Assembly: GCF_012584445.1 (NCBI RefSeq)
Contig: NZ_JABAHI010000008.1
Location: 186,001 to 250,000, forward strand
Direction of reading: 5' to 3'
From: Olsenella sp. KGMB02461
Lineage (GTDB): Bacteria; Actinomycetota; Coriobacteriia; Coriobacteriales; Atopobiaceae
DNA: 64,000 nt
A program made the translations under genes and the position numbers. Of the stretch, positions 47,724 through 56,067 are shown piece by piece (the first letter of the stretch is position 1; the number at the start of each line of letters is the position of its first letter). The notes under the pieces are model-generated. The model ran no database searches. It was not told the origin of the DNA and was given only the letters and a program-made list of their open reading frames with translations.

Positions 47724-48326
47724 ATGGAGACATCTGCGCGTTTGGATGATCAGGCGATCCTTCAGATCCTCAGAGATACCGGAGCCATTCGCCATGGTCA
47801 TTTTGTTCTCACTAGCGGACGTCATTCAGACACCTATGTGCAATGTGCCCGCGTTATGGAGAGCCCCCGCACCACAGTGGACCTCGCCAGAGAGGCTGCC
47901 CTGCGCTTACCCGAAGACGTGCGCTCCTCAATAGATCTGGTCATCTCTCCTGCAGTGGGTGGCATCACCTTCGGCTTTGCCATGGGCTACGTGCTGGGCG
48001 TCGATTTTATCTTTGCCGAGCGTCAGGCAGGTGTTATGACTCTTCGCCGCTCCTTTGAGATCCCCCAGGGTGCCAAAGCGCTGGTATGCGAAGACGTGGT
48101 TACCACCGGAGGGTCTGTCAAGGAGGTCTGTGACCTTGTTGAGGATGCTGGCGCCACTGTAGCGGGCGTGGTGTCCATTATCGATCGCAAGACCGATCGC
48201 AAGTTTGATGCCCCATTTTTCCCATTATTGGGTCTCGAAGTGGCTTCATGGACCCCTGAAGAATGCGAATTATGTGCCAAAGGCGGCAAAGCGGAGTCTC
48301 TTGGGTCCCGAAAACTTGCAAAATAG
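47724..48326 (+). CDS. pyrE: orotate phosphoribosyltransferase
   Basis: The 200-residue enzyme condenses orotate with PRPP to give OMP. It has the PRPP motif ALVCEDVVTTGGSV at about residues 122-135 and the conserved SGRHSDTYVQ segment near the N-terminus. AAGGAG is placed upstream of the ATG with a 9-nt gap. It is the last gene of the pyr operon. Similarity to the clostridial and actinobacterial form with a C-terminal extension is likely, but I cannot compare it fully. Confidence 0.95.
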   Translation: METSARLDDQAILQILRDTGAIRHGHFVLTSGRHSDTYVQCARVMESPRTTVDLAREAALRLPEDVRSSIDLVISPAVGGITFGFAMGYVLGVDFIFAERQAGVMTLRRSFEIPQGAKALVCEDVVTTGGSVKEVCDLVEDAGATVAGVVSIIDRKTDRKFDAPFFPLLGLEVASWTPEECELCAKGGKAESLGSRKLAK

Positions 48327-48429
48327 CCGCTAGATTGCCAAAATGCCTGTAGCGAACGCCGGCTCGATGGTATCATCCTGCCGGTGTTTCTATCTATGAG
48401 TTCGATTCATGTGGATTAGGAGTTCTTCT

Positions 48430-48738
48430 ATGGCACTTCCCCAGCTTTCCGAAGAGCAGCGTGCTGAGAACCTTAAAAAGGCTGCTGCTGCCCGTCACGC
48501 CCGCGCCGAGCTTCGCGAGAAGATCAAGAACGGCGAGGTTTCCCTCGAGGAGGTTTTGAACTCTGAGGATCCTGCAGCCGCTCGCATGCCTGTCCGCGCT
48601 CTTATCGAGTCGCTGCCTGGCTATGGCAAGGCCAAGGCCACCAAGATCATGGAAGAGCTCGATATCTCCCAGAAGCGTCGCGTCCAGGGCCTGGGTGCCC
48701 GTCAGCGCGAGCGTCTGCTCGAGATCCTCTCCCGCTAA
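48430..48738 (+). CDS. mihF: actinobacterial integration host factor (mIHF/sIHF)
   Basis: A 102-residue nucleoid protein of the actinobacterial IHF family, unrelated to the HU-like IHF of proteobacteria. The sequence ALPQLSEEQRAENLKKAA at the start and the helix-hairpin-helix region LIESLPGYGKAKATKIME are hallmarks. It binds DNA without strong sequence specificity and supports phage integration and nucleoid compaction in mycobacteria and streptomycetes. The ATG at 48430 follows TAGGAG by 7 nt. The TATCAT at 48371, preceded by TG, is a possible extended -10 promoter. Neighbours gmk and rpoZ occur beside it in other actinobacteria too. Confidence 0.93.
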   Translation: MALPQLSEEQRAENLKKAAAARHARAELREKIKNGEVSLEEVLNSEDPAAARMPVRALIESLPGYGKAKATKIMEELDISQKRRVQGLGARQRERLLEILSR

Positions 48739-48742
48739 CATC

Positions 48743-49303
48743 ATGGCACCGCGCCTGTTCGTTGTATCAGGTCCTTCTGGGGCTGGGAAGGGTACGTTGG
48801 TCTCTCGCGTGCGAGAGGCTCGTCCCGATCTGGGCCTCTCGGTGTCTGCCACTACCCGCGATCCTCGTCCCGGTGAGGAAGATGGCGTCGCCTATCACTT
48901 CCTCACCGACGAGGCCTTTGACCAAGCAATTCAAGAGGGCCGTTTCCTTGAGTGGGCACACGTGGCCGGCCACCGCAGCGGCACGCTTTTGAGCGAAGTA
49001 GACAAAAACTTGTCTCAAGGCCGCTCCCTCATCCTAGAGATCGACGTACAGGGTGCCTTGCAGGTCAAAGAGATTTATCCAGACGCAGTGTTGGTCTTTA
49101 TCGAGCCTCCTTCAAAAGAAGAGCTTGAACGTCGCCTTCGCGGTCGCGGCACAGAGACCGAGAAAGACGTGCAACTGCGTCTGGGAATCGCTGCTCAAGA
49201 GATGGAGCTGGCTAGCTCCTATGATGCACGGGTACTAAATGACGATCTAGAAGTTGCCACGCACGAGTTGCTGGACGTTTTGTCGTCCTTTGAATCTGAA
49301 TAG
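48743..49303 (+). CDS. gmk: guanylate kinase
   Basis: The 186-residue enzyme phosphorylates GMP to GDP, linking guaB's product to nucleotide pools. Walker A GPSGAGKGT lies at about residues 10-18, followed by TTRDPRPGE, the GMP-binding region, and EIDVQGALQV. The start at 48743, four bases after the mihF stop, has no clear ribosome binding site, so translation is probably coupled to mihF. It is followed by rpoZ, the common order gmk-rpoZ. Confidence 0.95.
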   Translation: MAPRLFVVSGPSGAGKGTLVSRVREARPDLGLSVSATTRDPRPGEEDGVAYHFLTDEAFDQAIQEGRFLEWAHVAGHRSGTLLSEVDKNLSQGRSLILEIDVQGALQVKEIYPDAVLVFIEPPSKEELERRLRGRGTETEKDVQLRLGIAAQEMELASSYDARVLNDDLEVATHELLDVLSSFESE

Positions 49304-49310
49304 AGGTTGC

Positions 49311-49592
49311 ATGTCCATCATTAATCCTCCTATCGACGGTCTGCTGGCTAAGGCAGAGGAGAACCCCTTCCTTTTGTGCTCCATTGCCTCCAAGCGCGCC
49401 TGCGATATCAACAATATGCTGCGTGGTCAGCATATGCGCGTGACAGCTGTTCAGGATGTAGATGACATCACCACCGTTGTGAGCGGTAAGGATCCCATCT
49501 CCATTGCCATGGATGAGATCGAAGATGGCGTTCTGAGCTATAACCAGGGCCATTTTGATGTAGAGATCGCCGACGGCGATACCAATAACTAG
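49311..49592 (+). CDS. rpoZ: RNA polymerase omega subunit
   Basis: The 93-residue omega subunit stabilises the beta' subunit of RNA polymerase. It has the typical N-terminal core IDGLLAKAEENPFLLCSIASKRA, shown here only to locate residues 8-30, and a short acidic tail. AGAGG is about 5 nt before the ATG, 7 nt after the gmk stop. Although small, it is well placed between gmk and thiI. Confidence 0.85.
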   Translation: MSIINPPIDGLLAKAEENPFLLCSIASKRACDINNMLRGQHMRVTAVQDVDDITTVVSGKDPISIAMDEIEDGVLSYNQGHFDVEIADGDTNN

Positions 49593-49593
49593 C

Positions 49594-50832
49594 ATGGCTT
49601 CACGCTGCTGTCTAATTCACTATCATGAGATTGGCCTCAAAGGAAAGAATCGTTCTACCTTTGAGCGCCAACTCATGACCAACCTCGCTCATGGTCTTAG
49701 AGGGTTACCTGTAGCTTCTATCTCGCGGGTTTCCGGCCACCTTTTGGCCACCTTCTCCAGTCCAGAGGCGCCTGAGCAAGCCATGCCGCTCATCGCTCAG
49801 ATTCCTGGAGTGGCGAGGGTGTCTTTGGCGTTTCGCACCGCTCAAGATCCTGCTGAATATCTTCCGGCTGCCGTTTCTGCTCTTGGAGAGGTAGAGCATT
49901 TCTCTACCTTCAAGGTGCAGGCCAAGCGAGCAAACACCAGCTATCATCTGCATACCCTTGAGCTCAATCGTGAGGTGGGGGCAGCGCTTTGCGAAGCTTT
50001 CCCCGCAAAAGGTGTGGATGTACACAATCCAGAGGCGACAGTGCACGTGCTCTTTAACGAGGGCGATGTGTTTATCTATGCGCGTTCTGAGCGTGGCGTA
50101 GGAGGCTTGCCTGTAGGCACTGCGGGAAAATGCGTGTCGCTGTTCTCCAGCGGCTTTGATTCTCCTGTAGCTACCTGGATGATGGGTCGCAGAGGCGCCA
50201 CAATGGTGCCTGTTCATTTTTCTGGCAGACCCCAGACCTCTGATGCCTCAGAATGGCTCTGCCAAGATCTGGTAGAAGCTATGGCGCCAGAAGGAGCTGT
50301 GGGGCGTCTTTATGTAGTGCCCTTCGGTGATTGTCAGCGAGAGATTGCCTTGTCGGTGCCTCAGGCGCTTCGTATCATCATGTATCGACGCTTGATGTAT
50401 GCGGTGGCAGAGCAGATAGCGCATATAGAGGGTGCCAAAGCTCTTGTGACCGGAGAATCGTTGGGTCAAGTTGCCTCTCAAACTCTAGAGAACATCACCG
50501 CCACCTCAGAAGTAGTGACCACTATGCCTATCTTGCGGCCCCTTATTGGCTCAGACAAGCAGGAGATCATTGCGAGAGCCAAAGCCATTGGAACTTATGG
50601 GGTAAGCGAGCAGACGGCTCCAGATTGTTGCACGCTTTTCATGCCTCGTCGCCCTGAAACCCATGCGAAGCCAAAGGCAGTGGCAGAGGCCTGGGCAAGT
50701 TTTGATCATGAGGCCATGATAGAGACCCTTTTGGGGTCCCTCGAGTATGTTGACTATGATTTCTGTCCTTCCTACAAGCCAGCTAAGCGTTGGGCAGAAC
50801 TTCATCCTACGCTGGCACCTGCGTCACTCTAA
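49594..50832 (+). CDS. thiI: tRNA 4-thiouridine synthetase
   Basis: ThiI adenylates uridine 8 of tRNAs for later sulfur transfer. The 412-residue protein has the N-terminal ferredoxin-like and THUMP domains (about residues 5-165) and an adenylyl-transferase domain with the PP-loop SSGFDSPVATWMM. It lacks the C-terminal rhodanese domain of the Escherichia coli enzyme, as in most Gram-positive bacteria, so sulfur should come directly from a cysteine desulfurase (not in this window). The start is one base after the rpoZ stop. A strong terminator follows. Confidence 0.93.
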   Translation: MASRCCLIHYHEIGLKGKNRSTFERQLMTNLAHGLRGLPVASISRVSGHLLATFSSPEAPEQAMPLIAQIPGVARVSLAFRTAQDPAEYLPAAVSALGEVEHFSTFKVQAKRANTSYHLHTLELNREVGAALCEAFPAKGVDVHNPEATVHVLFNEGDVFIYARSERGVGGLPVGTAGKCVSLFSSGFDSPVATWMMGRRGATMVPVHFSGRPQTSDASEWLCQDLVEAMAPEGAVGRLYVVPFGDCQREIALSVPQALRIIMYRRLMYAVAEQIAHIEGAKALVTGESLGQVASQTLENITATSEVVTTMPILRPLIGSDKQEIIARAKAIGTYGVSEQTAPDCCTLFMPRRPETHAKPKAVAEAWASFDHEAMIETLLGSLEYVDYDFCPSYKPAKRWAELHPTLAPASL

Positions 50833-50859
50833 CAAGCATCACGCCTTTCTAATATGCAT

Positions 50860-50900
50860 AAAGGTTCCCAGCACCTCCAATGCTGGGAACCTTTTTCTTT
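50860..50900 (+). terminator. intrinsic terminator after thiI
   Basis: A 14-bp perfect stem (AAAGGTTCCCAGCA / TGCTGGGAACCTTT) with a 7-nt loop leads into TTCTTT. It ends the mihF-gmk-rpoZ-thiI unit. Confidence 0.92.
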
Positions 50901-50923
50901 AGTCAGGACCCTAATATATGGGG

Positions 50924-50974
50924 AAGCTATGTAGCTTAACTATCGTGAACCGTTCAATAGTTGAAAGATAGCTT
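50924..50974. repeat. nested inverted repeat before comEA
   Basis: The outer arms AAGCTAT (50924-50930) and ATAGCTT (50968-50974) enclose inner arms AACTAT and ATAGTT, which enclose TGAA-CCG-TTCA. The three nested palindromes form a potential cruciform or RNA hairpin 51 bp long. Nothing similar is seen elsewhere in the window. Confidence 0.7.
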
Positions 50975-51012
50975 TATGGCTGGCCTGCTGATTTGGAGCA
51001 TCTTCCATTTAC

Positions 51013-51029
51013 TTGACAAATAAGTGTCA
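51013..51029. promoter_or_regulatory. operator-like dyad before comEA
   Basis: TTGACAAATAAGTGTCA contains the inverted repeat TGACA-N6-TGTCA. TTGACA would also be a perfect -35, but no -10 lies 17 bp downstream. The comEA start is at 51108. Confidence 0.35.
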
Positions 51030-51107
51030 GAAATTGGTCAAAGGCCTTCATTACTCTGAGCCACCTAAATGACCTTCTGGTCCTGTCGATCTAGAAAGGG
51101 AAGGGCG

Positions 51108-51914
51108 ATGGCTCAAAAAATGGCTAAGAGAAGCGCGCTTGGTAATTGGGGAAGGGTGGTAAAGCGTCTCGTTCCTCAACCACAGAAGCCGCTCGTTGCA
51201 GTAGTGGTGGTTGTACTGGGGCTCTGCACCCTCAGTGGGATTGTTTTGTCTCAAGGCCAAGGGTTAGAAATTGAAAGACCGTTAAACCCTCAAGTAGATT
51301 CAACCAACACTCAAGTAGATGGCGAAGATGCTATTAAAACACAAGCTCAACTAGAGGGTGAGGGTAGTTCAGGTGTTCAGGTGCCAAGTGAGAAATCTAC
51401 GAACAATATAGAAGAACAAGAAATAAATCATTACAGAGTACACGTGGATGGAGCAGTGGCGAGCCCTGGCGTCTATACGCTTGACACTTCTGATGCTCGA
51501 GTTTCTGACGCAGTGGAATGCGCCGGAGGATTGATAGAAAGCGCAGATACTAGCGCGATAAATCTTGCCGAGGTGCTCGTTGATGGAGCAAAGGTGCACA
51601 TTCCTTCAATGGGTGAGGAGTCTAAACCTCAAGGATCGGCTCAGGTTATAGAAGGTTCTAGTTCAACTGCAAGTTCTGGTAGCAGCGGGACGTCTTTATC
51701 GGTATCGGGGAATCCAGAGAATGCACTGATAAATCTCAACACTGCAACCGTAGAAGAGCTGCAGACGTTACCTGGTGTGGGGGAGGCTACCGCGAAGGCC
51801 ATTGTGGAGGACAGAGACGCTCACGGGCCCTATGCATCCCCGGAGGACCTCATGCGAGTGTCGGGGATAGGCGAGAAGAAGTTTGCCAAGTTGCAAGACA
51901 AGGTTTGCGTGTAG
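51108..51914 (+). CDS. comEA: competence DNA receptor ComEA
   Basis: ComEA binds double-stranded DNA outside the membrane during transformation. The 268-residue protein has a basic cytoplasmic start, one membrane segment (about residues 25-47), a variable linker, an SLBB domain (VHVDGAVASPGVYTL, about residues 112-170) and a C-terminal helix-hairpin-helix pair (LINLNTATVEELQTLPGVG, and VSGIGEKKF). The start at 51108 follows AAAGGGAAGGG. It lies one base upstream of comEC, as in Bacillus. No comEB is present between them. Confidence 0.93.
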   Translation: MAQKMAKRSALGNWGRVVKRLVPQPQKPLVAVVVVVLGLCTLSGIVLSQGQGLEIERPLNPQVDSTNTQVDGEDAIKTQAQLEGEGSSGVQVPSEKSTNNIEEQEINHYRVHVDGAVASPGVYTLDTSDARVSDAVECAGGLIESADTSAINLAEVLVDGAKVHIPSMGEESKPQGSAQVIEGSSSTASSGSSGTSLSVSGNPENALINLNTATVEELQTLPGVGEATAKAIVEDRDAHGPYASPEDLMRVSGIGEKKFAKLQDKVCV

Positions 51915-51915
51915 C

Positions 51916-54282
51916 ATGCAGCCATCTCCTTATCCAGAACGTCCGGTGTTGCCGCCTATGCTCTGGGCGTTTGTGGTGTCGGCGTTCATTTGCGCTTTGA
52001 CTCTTAGGGCAGACAGTTGCTGGCTGCCCTGGATCTATCTTGGCTGCGGCCTGGGATTTGCGGGGATTCTCTTATGCGGGCTGTGCGTTGAGAAGGCTAA
52101 AGGCATTTGCATGCTGTTGATGGCAGTGGGACTGTTGGCGCTTACTGCCTCAGCTCTCAAACGCCAACAGGTGGAAGCGTGCAAAAACGAATTCATCGAA
52201 GCGCCTATTTCTGCCATGGCTTTTGAAACCACTTCTGAATCCGTGCCTTCGACGCAAGGCTATAGAACCACTGCCAAAGCCTATCTGCCCAGCGGGGCTC
52301 AGGCAGTCTGCTGGCTTACCAGCGATGAGCCCCTAAACGCAGGGTGCCTTCTCAAAGGTGTCGGTAGGTTTACCGCGCCTCAAGATGAGTTCTCAGCGTT
52401 TTGCAAGGCCAGAGGACTAGTGGGCACAGTCAAATTGGTAGCCATTGGGAGCAGTGAGCCAGCCTCGGGTCTCCAAGCCGCACTTTTAAGATGGCGTGCT
52501 CGACAGTTGAAAGCCTTCGACGATCAGGCCAGCGATGAGCATGCGCTGCTTGCGGCCATGGTGACAGGGTCTCGGTCTGCTGCCCAGCAGCGAGGCATCA
52601 TGGATTTATGTTCCCAGGTGGGCATCTCTCATTTGGCGGCAGTGTCAGGAGCTCATCTGGCTATCCTGGCAGCCCTTATGGCTGGCGCTATCCAAAGGCT
52701 GCCGCTGGGCCATAACGCCTCCTTGGCCTTGCAGGGGCTGATAGGCCTTGTCTATGTGTGTTATTGCGGCTCTCCACCCTCTGCGCTACGAGCTTGGTCC
52801 ATGTCCCAGCTTTCTTTAGGAGCCCAGTGGCGAGGGAGAAAAGCTTCTTCTTTGAACGCACTTGGTTGTACAGGTTGCATTTATTGCCTAATTAATCCTG
52901 CTGTCACAGGAGAGCTGGGCTTCATGCTCTCTGTCTTGAGCGTAGGGGCAATGGTGCTTTTTGGACCTTGGTTAAGAGCGGCGACAAAACAATTGATGCT
53001 GCGGCGCCCAAAAGCCCCAGCTCATTCTCGGTGCCTACGAGTGCTTGCCCAGCAGGTGGGGCAATCTTCCCAAGCAGGGATTCTATGTTTTTGTGCCACT
53101 TCGCTGTTGGTGGCAGCCACCTTTTCGAGGATCTCGCTCTTGGGGCCTCTTGTATCGGCGCTTTTGGCACCTTTGTTCAGTCCTCTCATGATGATGGGGC
53201 TCGCTTCCATAGCCACCTCATCGATACCGCTAGTGGGTCTCCTCACCAATCACGCAGCCTCTGGGCTGGCAGCCCTCTTTTTGGGCGGCGCAAGGCTGGC
53301 GGCCACAATACCTGGAACAAGCTTTTCCGTTGAGCTAGAGGAGTCGGTTGCGTTCTTGGGAATGGCGCTTATGGCGGTGGCGTTTTTATCGGTGTGGCCC
53401 ACGCCGTCGTCACGAGCTCTTAAGGCAGTCCTAGGTGGGCTTTGCTGCCTTTTGGTGGCGATGGCATTTGGCCCGATGACCATCCCGGCCCAGCTTGGTG
53501 TGCTCAATGTGGGCCAGGGAGACGCCATCTTGCTGCGAGAAGGCGCCAAAGCCATCCTTGTGGATTGTGGGCCCGATGACTCTGTGGCTCAAGCTTTGCA
53601 GCGCCAGAGCGTGCACTCGTTGGACGCAGTCATTTTGACCCATCAACATGATGATCATTACGGAGGTCTTAAAGCGCTTGTGTCCACCGCGCGGCCAAAA
53701 GTGATCTTTGTAGCCAGGGGAGTGGTTTCTTCGCTGAGCCCAGAGGTATCGACTTTAATAAATCAGATAGGCTGTCCCGTAAAAGAGCTTTCCCAAGGCG
53801 ATCGGCTCGAAGCTGGCTCTTGGACCTTGGAGGTGCTCTGGCCTCAAGAATGTGTGGATGGCACAGAAAACGAGCATTCCCTGTGTCTCAAAGTCTCGTG
53901 CGAGAAAGGGCTTGTGGCCCTGCTTACCGGTGACGCAGAGCAAGAGGAGTTGGCTCATATCGCACGCGAGGTGGGGCAGATAGACTTACTCAAAGTGGGA
54001 CATCATGGATCTGCAGTCTCCATCTCACCTGAGGAAGCTCGTCTTTTGAAGCCTGTGCTTGCAGTGGCTTCTGCGGGGGCTCACAACCGCTACGGGCACC
54101 CCTCTGAGGAATGTCGGCAGGTGCTGGCTGAGGCCCATATTCGGTTCTTGTGCACAAAGGATACGGGAGACATTGTGATAGAAGGCCAGAAGACAAAGGG
54201 AGGCGCTCTTTCCGTGCACTGTGAGCATGCCGGGGTTCTCAAGGGGCCCTCTGGGCGAGAGTCATTGGATGCGGTAGCCTAA
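51916..54282 (+). CDS. comEC: competence channel protein ComEC
   Basis: ComEC forms the membrane channel that brings single-stranded DNA into the cell. The 788-residue protein has an N-terminal region with membrane helices and an extracellular domain, the competence domain (about residues 195-480, SHLAAVSGAHLAIL), and a C-terminal metallo-beta-lactamase domain (LTHQHDDHYGG, GHHGS) whose nuclease site looks intact. The ATG at 51916 lies one base after the comEA stop. holA follows after 49 bp, a common order (comEC-holA); rpsT, often next, is absent here. Confidence 0.95.
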   Translation: MQPSPYPERPVLPPMLWAFVVSAFICALTLRADSCWLPWIYLGCGLGFAGILLCGLCVEKAKGICMLLMAVGLLALTASALKRQQVEACKNEFIEAPISAMAFETTSESVPSTQGYRTTAKAYLPSGAQAVCWLTSDEPLNAGCLLKGVGRFTAPQDEFSAFCKARGLVGTVKLVAIGSSEPASGLQAALLRWRARQLKAFDDQASDEHALLAAMVTGSRSAAQQRGIMDLCSQVGISHLAAVSGAHLAILAALMAGAIQRLPLGHNASLALQGLIGLVYVCYCGSPPSALRAWSMSQLSLGAQWRGRKASSLNALGCTGCIYCLINPAVTGELGFMLSVLSVGAMVLFGPWLRAATKQLMLRRPKAPAHSRCLRVLAQQVGQSSQAGILCFCATSLLVAATFSRISLLGPLVSALLAPLFSPLMMMGLASIATSSIPLVGLLTNHAASGLAALFLGGARLAATIPGTSFSVELEESVAFLGMALMAVAFLSVWPTPSSRALKAVLGGLCCLLVAMAFGPMTIPAQLGVLNVGQGDAILLREGAKAILVDCGPDDSVAQALQRQSVHSLDAVILTHQHDDHYGGLKALVSTARPKVIFVARGVVSSLSPEVSTLINQIGCPVKELSQGDRLEAGSWTLEVLWPQECVDGTENEHSLCLKVSCEKGLVALLTGDAEQEELAHIAREVGQIDLLKVGHHGSAVSISPEEARLLKPVLAVASAGAHNRYGHPSEECRQVLAEAHIRFLCTKDTGDIVIEGQKTKGGALSVHCEHAGVLKGPSGRESLDAVA

Positions 54283-54331
54283 CTAAGGTGAGAGAGCAGG
54301 AAATCTAGGCCTAGGAGAGAAGGACCGCGAG

Positions 54332-55285
54332 GTGTATCCAGCATATGCTGCCATTGGAGGCAACAAGCCCAAGCGTGATCGGGCGGTGGCAAAGCTCAAA
54401 AGCCATGTGGATCCCGCGTTTGAGAGCTTCAATCTGGCTGAGTTTCCAGAGGGTCCCTCTCTAGAAGCTGCAGATCTTATGGCTTCTTTGGAGCAGCTGC
54501 CTTTTGGCGCAGAGCAGCGCATCGTGATCGTGCATGAGGCCGACAAGCTTCCCAAAGAGACCTCCGATGCCATTGTGGGCTACCTCAAAGACCCTAATTT
54601 GGCGTGTGTGCTGCTTTTGGAGGCAGAGAAGCTTGCCAAAAACACCAGGCTCTACAAAGCTGTGGCTTCCAGCGGCCCACAGGCAATCATTGCATGCGAG
54701 TCTCTCAAGGCCTACGAGATTCCAGGCTATATCCGGCAAGAAGGCTCTCGCTTGGGTCTTACTGTGCTTCCGGATGCAGCCGATGAAATGGCCTGTCGTC
54801 TAGGGGAGACCTTAGAGCTTATCGACACTACCTTGGAGTCCATCGCGCAGGTCCACGGGCCGCGCACGTTGGTAGACAAAGCCTTGGTCAAAGCAGAGGT
54901 TCCACGAGTAGTGGAGCCAAAACCCTGGGACTTTTGCGATGCGATTTGTAGGAGAAATCTCAAAGAGGCTTTAGAGATCTACGGCCGGTTCGACGACAAC
55001 ACCGAGGTGCTCCTTCATAAAATGCTGGTAGACAGGTTGCGGGAACTTCTGGTTATGAAGTCGCTGGTAGCTCAGGGGAAGCCAGGGGATTTCAAGCGCC
55101 ATTTTGCCAATAAGGCATGGATGGCCAACAAGCTCGCTGGATGGAGCAGGAACTTCTCGGCAGCTGAGCTTCGCCAAGCCCTTGCAGCCGCCATACCCTG
55201 CGAGCAGGCCATCAAAGGATCAAAGGATGCCAAGACGGCCATGATCGCCTGGTGTGCCTCCATTTGCGCCAAAAAACCAAGCTGA
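54332..55285 (+). CDS. holA: DNA polymerase III subunit delta
   Basis: The delta subunit opens the sliding clamp within the clamp loader. The 317-residue protein has the expected three-part layout, although its sequence is variable. Conserved elements include the early FNLAEFPEG, LEQLPFGAEQRIVIVHEADKLP, and the C-terminal collar region with MLVDRLRELLVM. It starts with GTG at 54332, about 7 nt after AGGAGAGAAGGA. Its neighbour comEC is a frequent companion. The Walker-like P-loop is degenerate, as normal for delta. Confidence 0.85.
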   Translation: MYPAYAAIGGNKPKRDRAVAKLKSHVDPAFESFNLAEFPEGPSLEAADLMASLEQLPFGAEQRIVIVHEADKLPKETSDAIVGYLKDPNLACVLLLEAEKLAKNTRLYKAVASSGPQAIIACESLKAYEIPGYIRQEGSRLGLTVLPDAADEMACRLGETLELIDTTLESIAQVHGPRTLVDKALVKAEVPRVVEPKPWDFCDAICRRNLKEALEIYGRFDDNTEVLLHKMLVDRLRELLVMKSLVAQGKPGDFKRHFANKAWMANKLAGWSRNFSAAELRQALAAAIPCEQAIKGSKDAKTAMIAWCASICAKKPS

Positions 55286-55380
55286 CGTAATTGTTAGGTT
55301 GCAGAAAGGCAGGACGGAGGGCTACAGCCTAAGGGTTGGGGTAGACTTCCTGACAGGAAAACAGGTATCAGGAGGTATCA

Positions 55381-56067
55381 GTGAAGCTCAAGTTCTTGGA
55401 GGACAAAATTCATGCCGCGGACCCATCCGCGCCCGTGGGGACCTCCAACAATCCCAGCTCGCAGATTCTCACTGTCGCCAATTGCATAACAGTTGCGAGG
55501 ATACTACTCACCATCGTCTTCCTAGTGCTGTTTGTGCAGCACTTCAATAGGTTTGCATGCCTGATCATCTATGCCGTCGCAGCTCTTACTGACTTCGTGG
55601 ACGGCCAGGTAGCCAGACGCACCCAAACGGTAAGCTGGTTTGGCAAGCTATTGGACCCTGCGGTAGACCGTTTCCTTATATTCACTGGCGTCATCGGGCT
55701 GTGCGTGGTAGGCGACCTTCCGCTTTGGATCCCTGTGATACTGATTGGCCGCGACGCGGTGTTGGCCTGTGGCATGGCCCTTTTGCAGCGTTATCGCAAG
55801 CGTCCCGTGGACGTGCTTTTTATAGGCAAGGTAGCCACTGCGGTTTTGCTTGCAGGATTCAGCTGGCTGCTATTGGACGTGCCTATTGTGGATGGCTTCG
55901 GCTGGGTTGATGCAAGCTGGCTTCCTTTGCTCAATTCTCAGCCTGGCTGTCCTGCACTTTTGGTCGTCTATGCAGGGGTTATCGTCTCTCTTACCACCGG
56001 TATACTTTATATTCTTGAAGGTTTACAGATTCGCGACGAGGCCATCGAAGAGGGCGGTGAGAAGTGA
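55381..56067 (+). CDS. pgsA: CDP-diacylglycerol-glycerol-3-phosphate 3-phosphatidyltransferase-like
   Basis: A 228-residue CDP-alcohol phosphatidyltransferase that should make phosphatidylglycerol phosphate or a related phospholipid. The signature D-G-x2-A-R-x8-G-x3-D-x3-D is seen as DGQVARRTQTVSWFGKLLDPAVD near residue 77 (split: DGQVARR, then GKLLDPAVD). Five or six membrane segments are expected. It starts with GTG after GGAGG with a 6-nt spacer. Its stop overlaps the next start (GTGA). The exact alcohol substrate is inferred from family resemblance. Confidence 0.85.
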   Translation: MKLKFLEDKIHAADPSAPVGTSNNPSSQILTVANCITVARILLTIVFLVLFVQHFNRFACLIIYAVAALTDFVDGQVARRTQTVSWFGKLLDPAVDRFLIFTGVIGLCVVGDLPLWIPVILIGRDAVLACGMALLQRYRKRPVDVLFIGKVATAVLLAGFSWLLLDVPIVDGFGWVDASWLPLLNSQPGCPALLVVYAGVIVSLTTGILYILEGLQIRDEAIEEGGEK

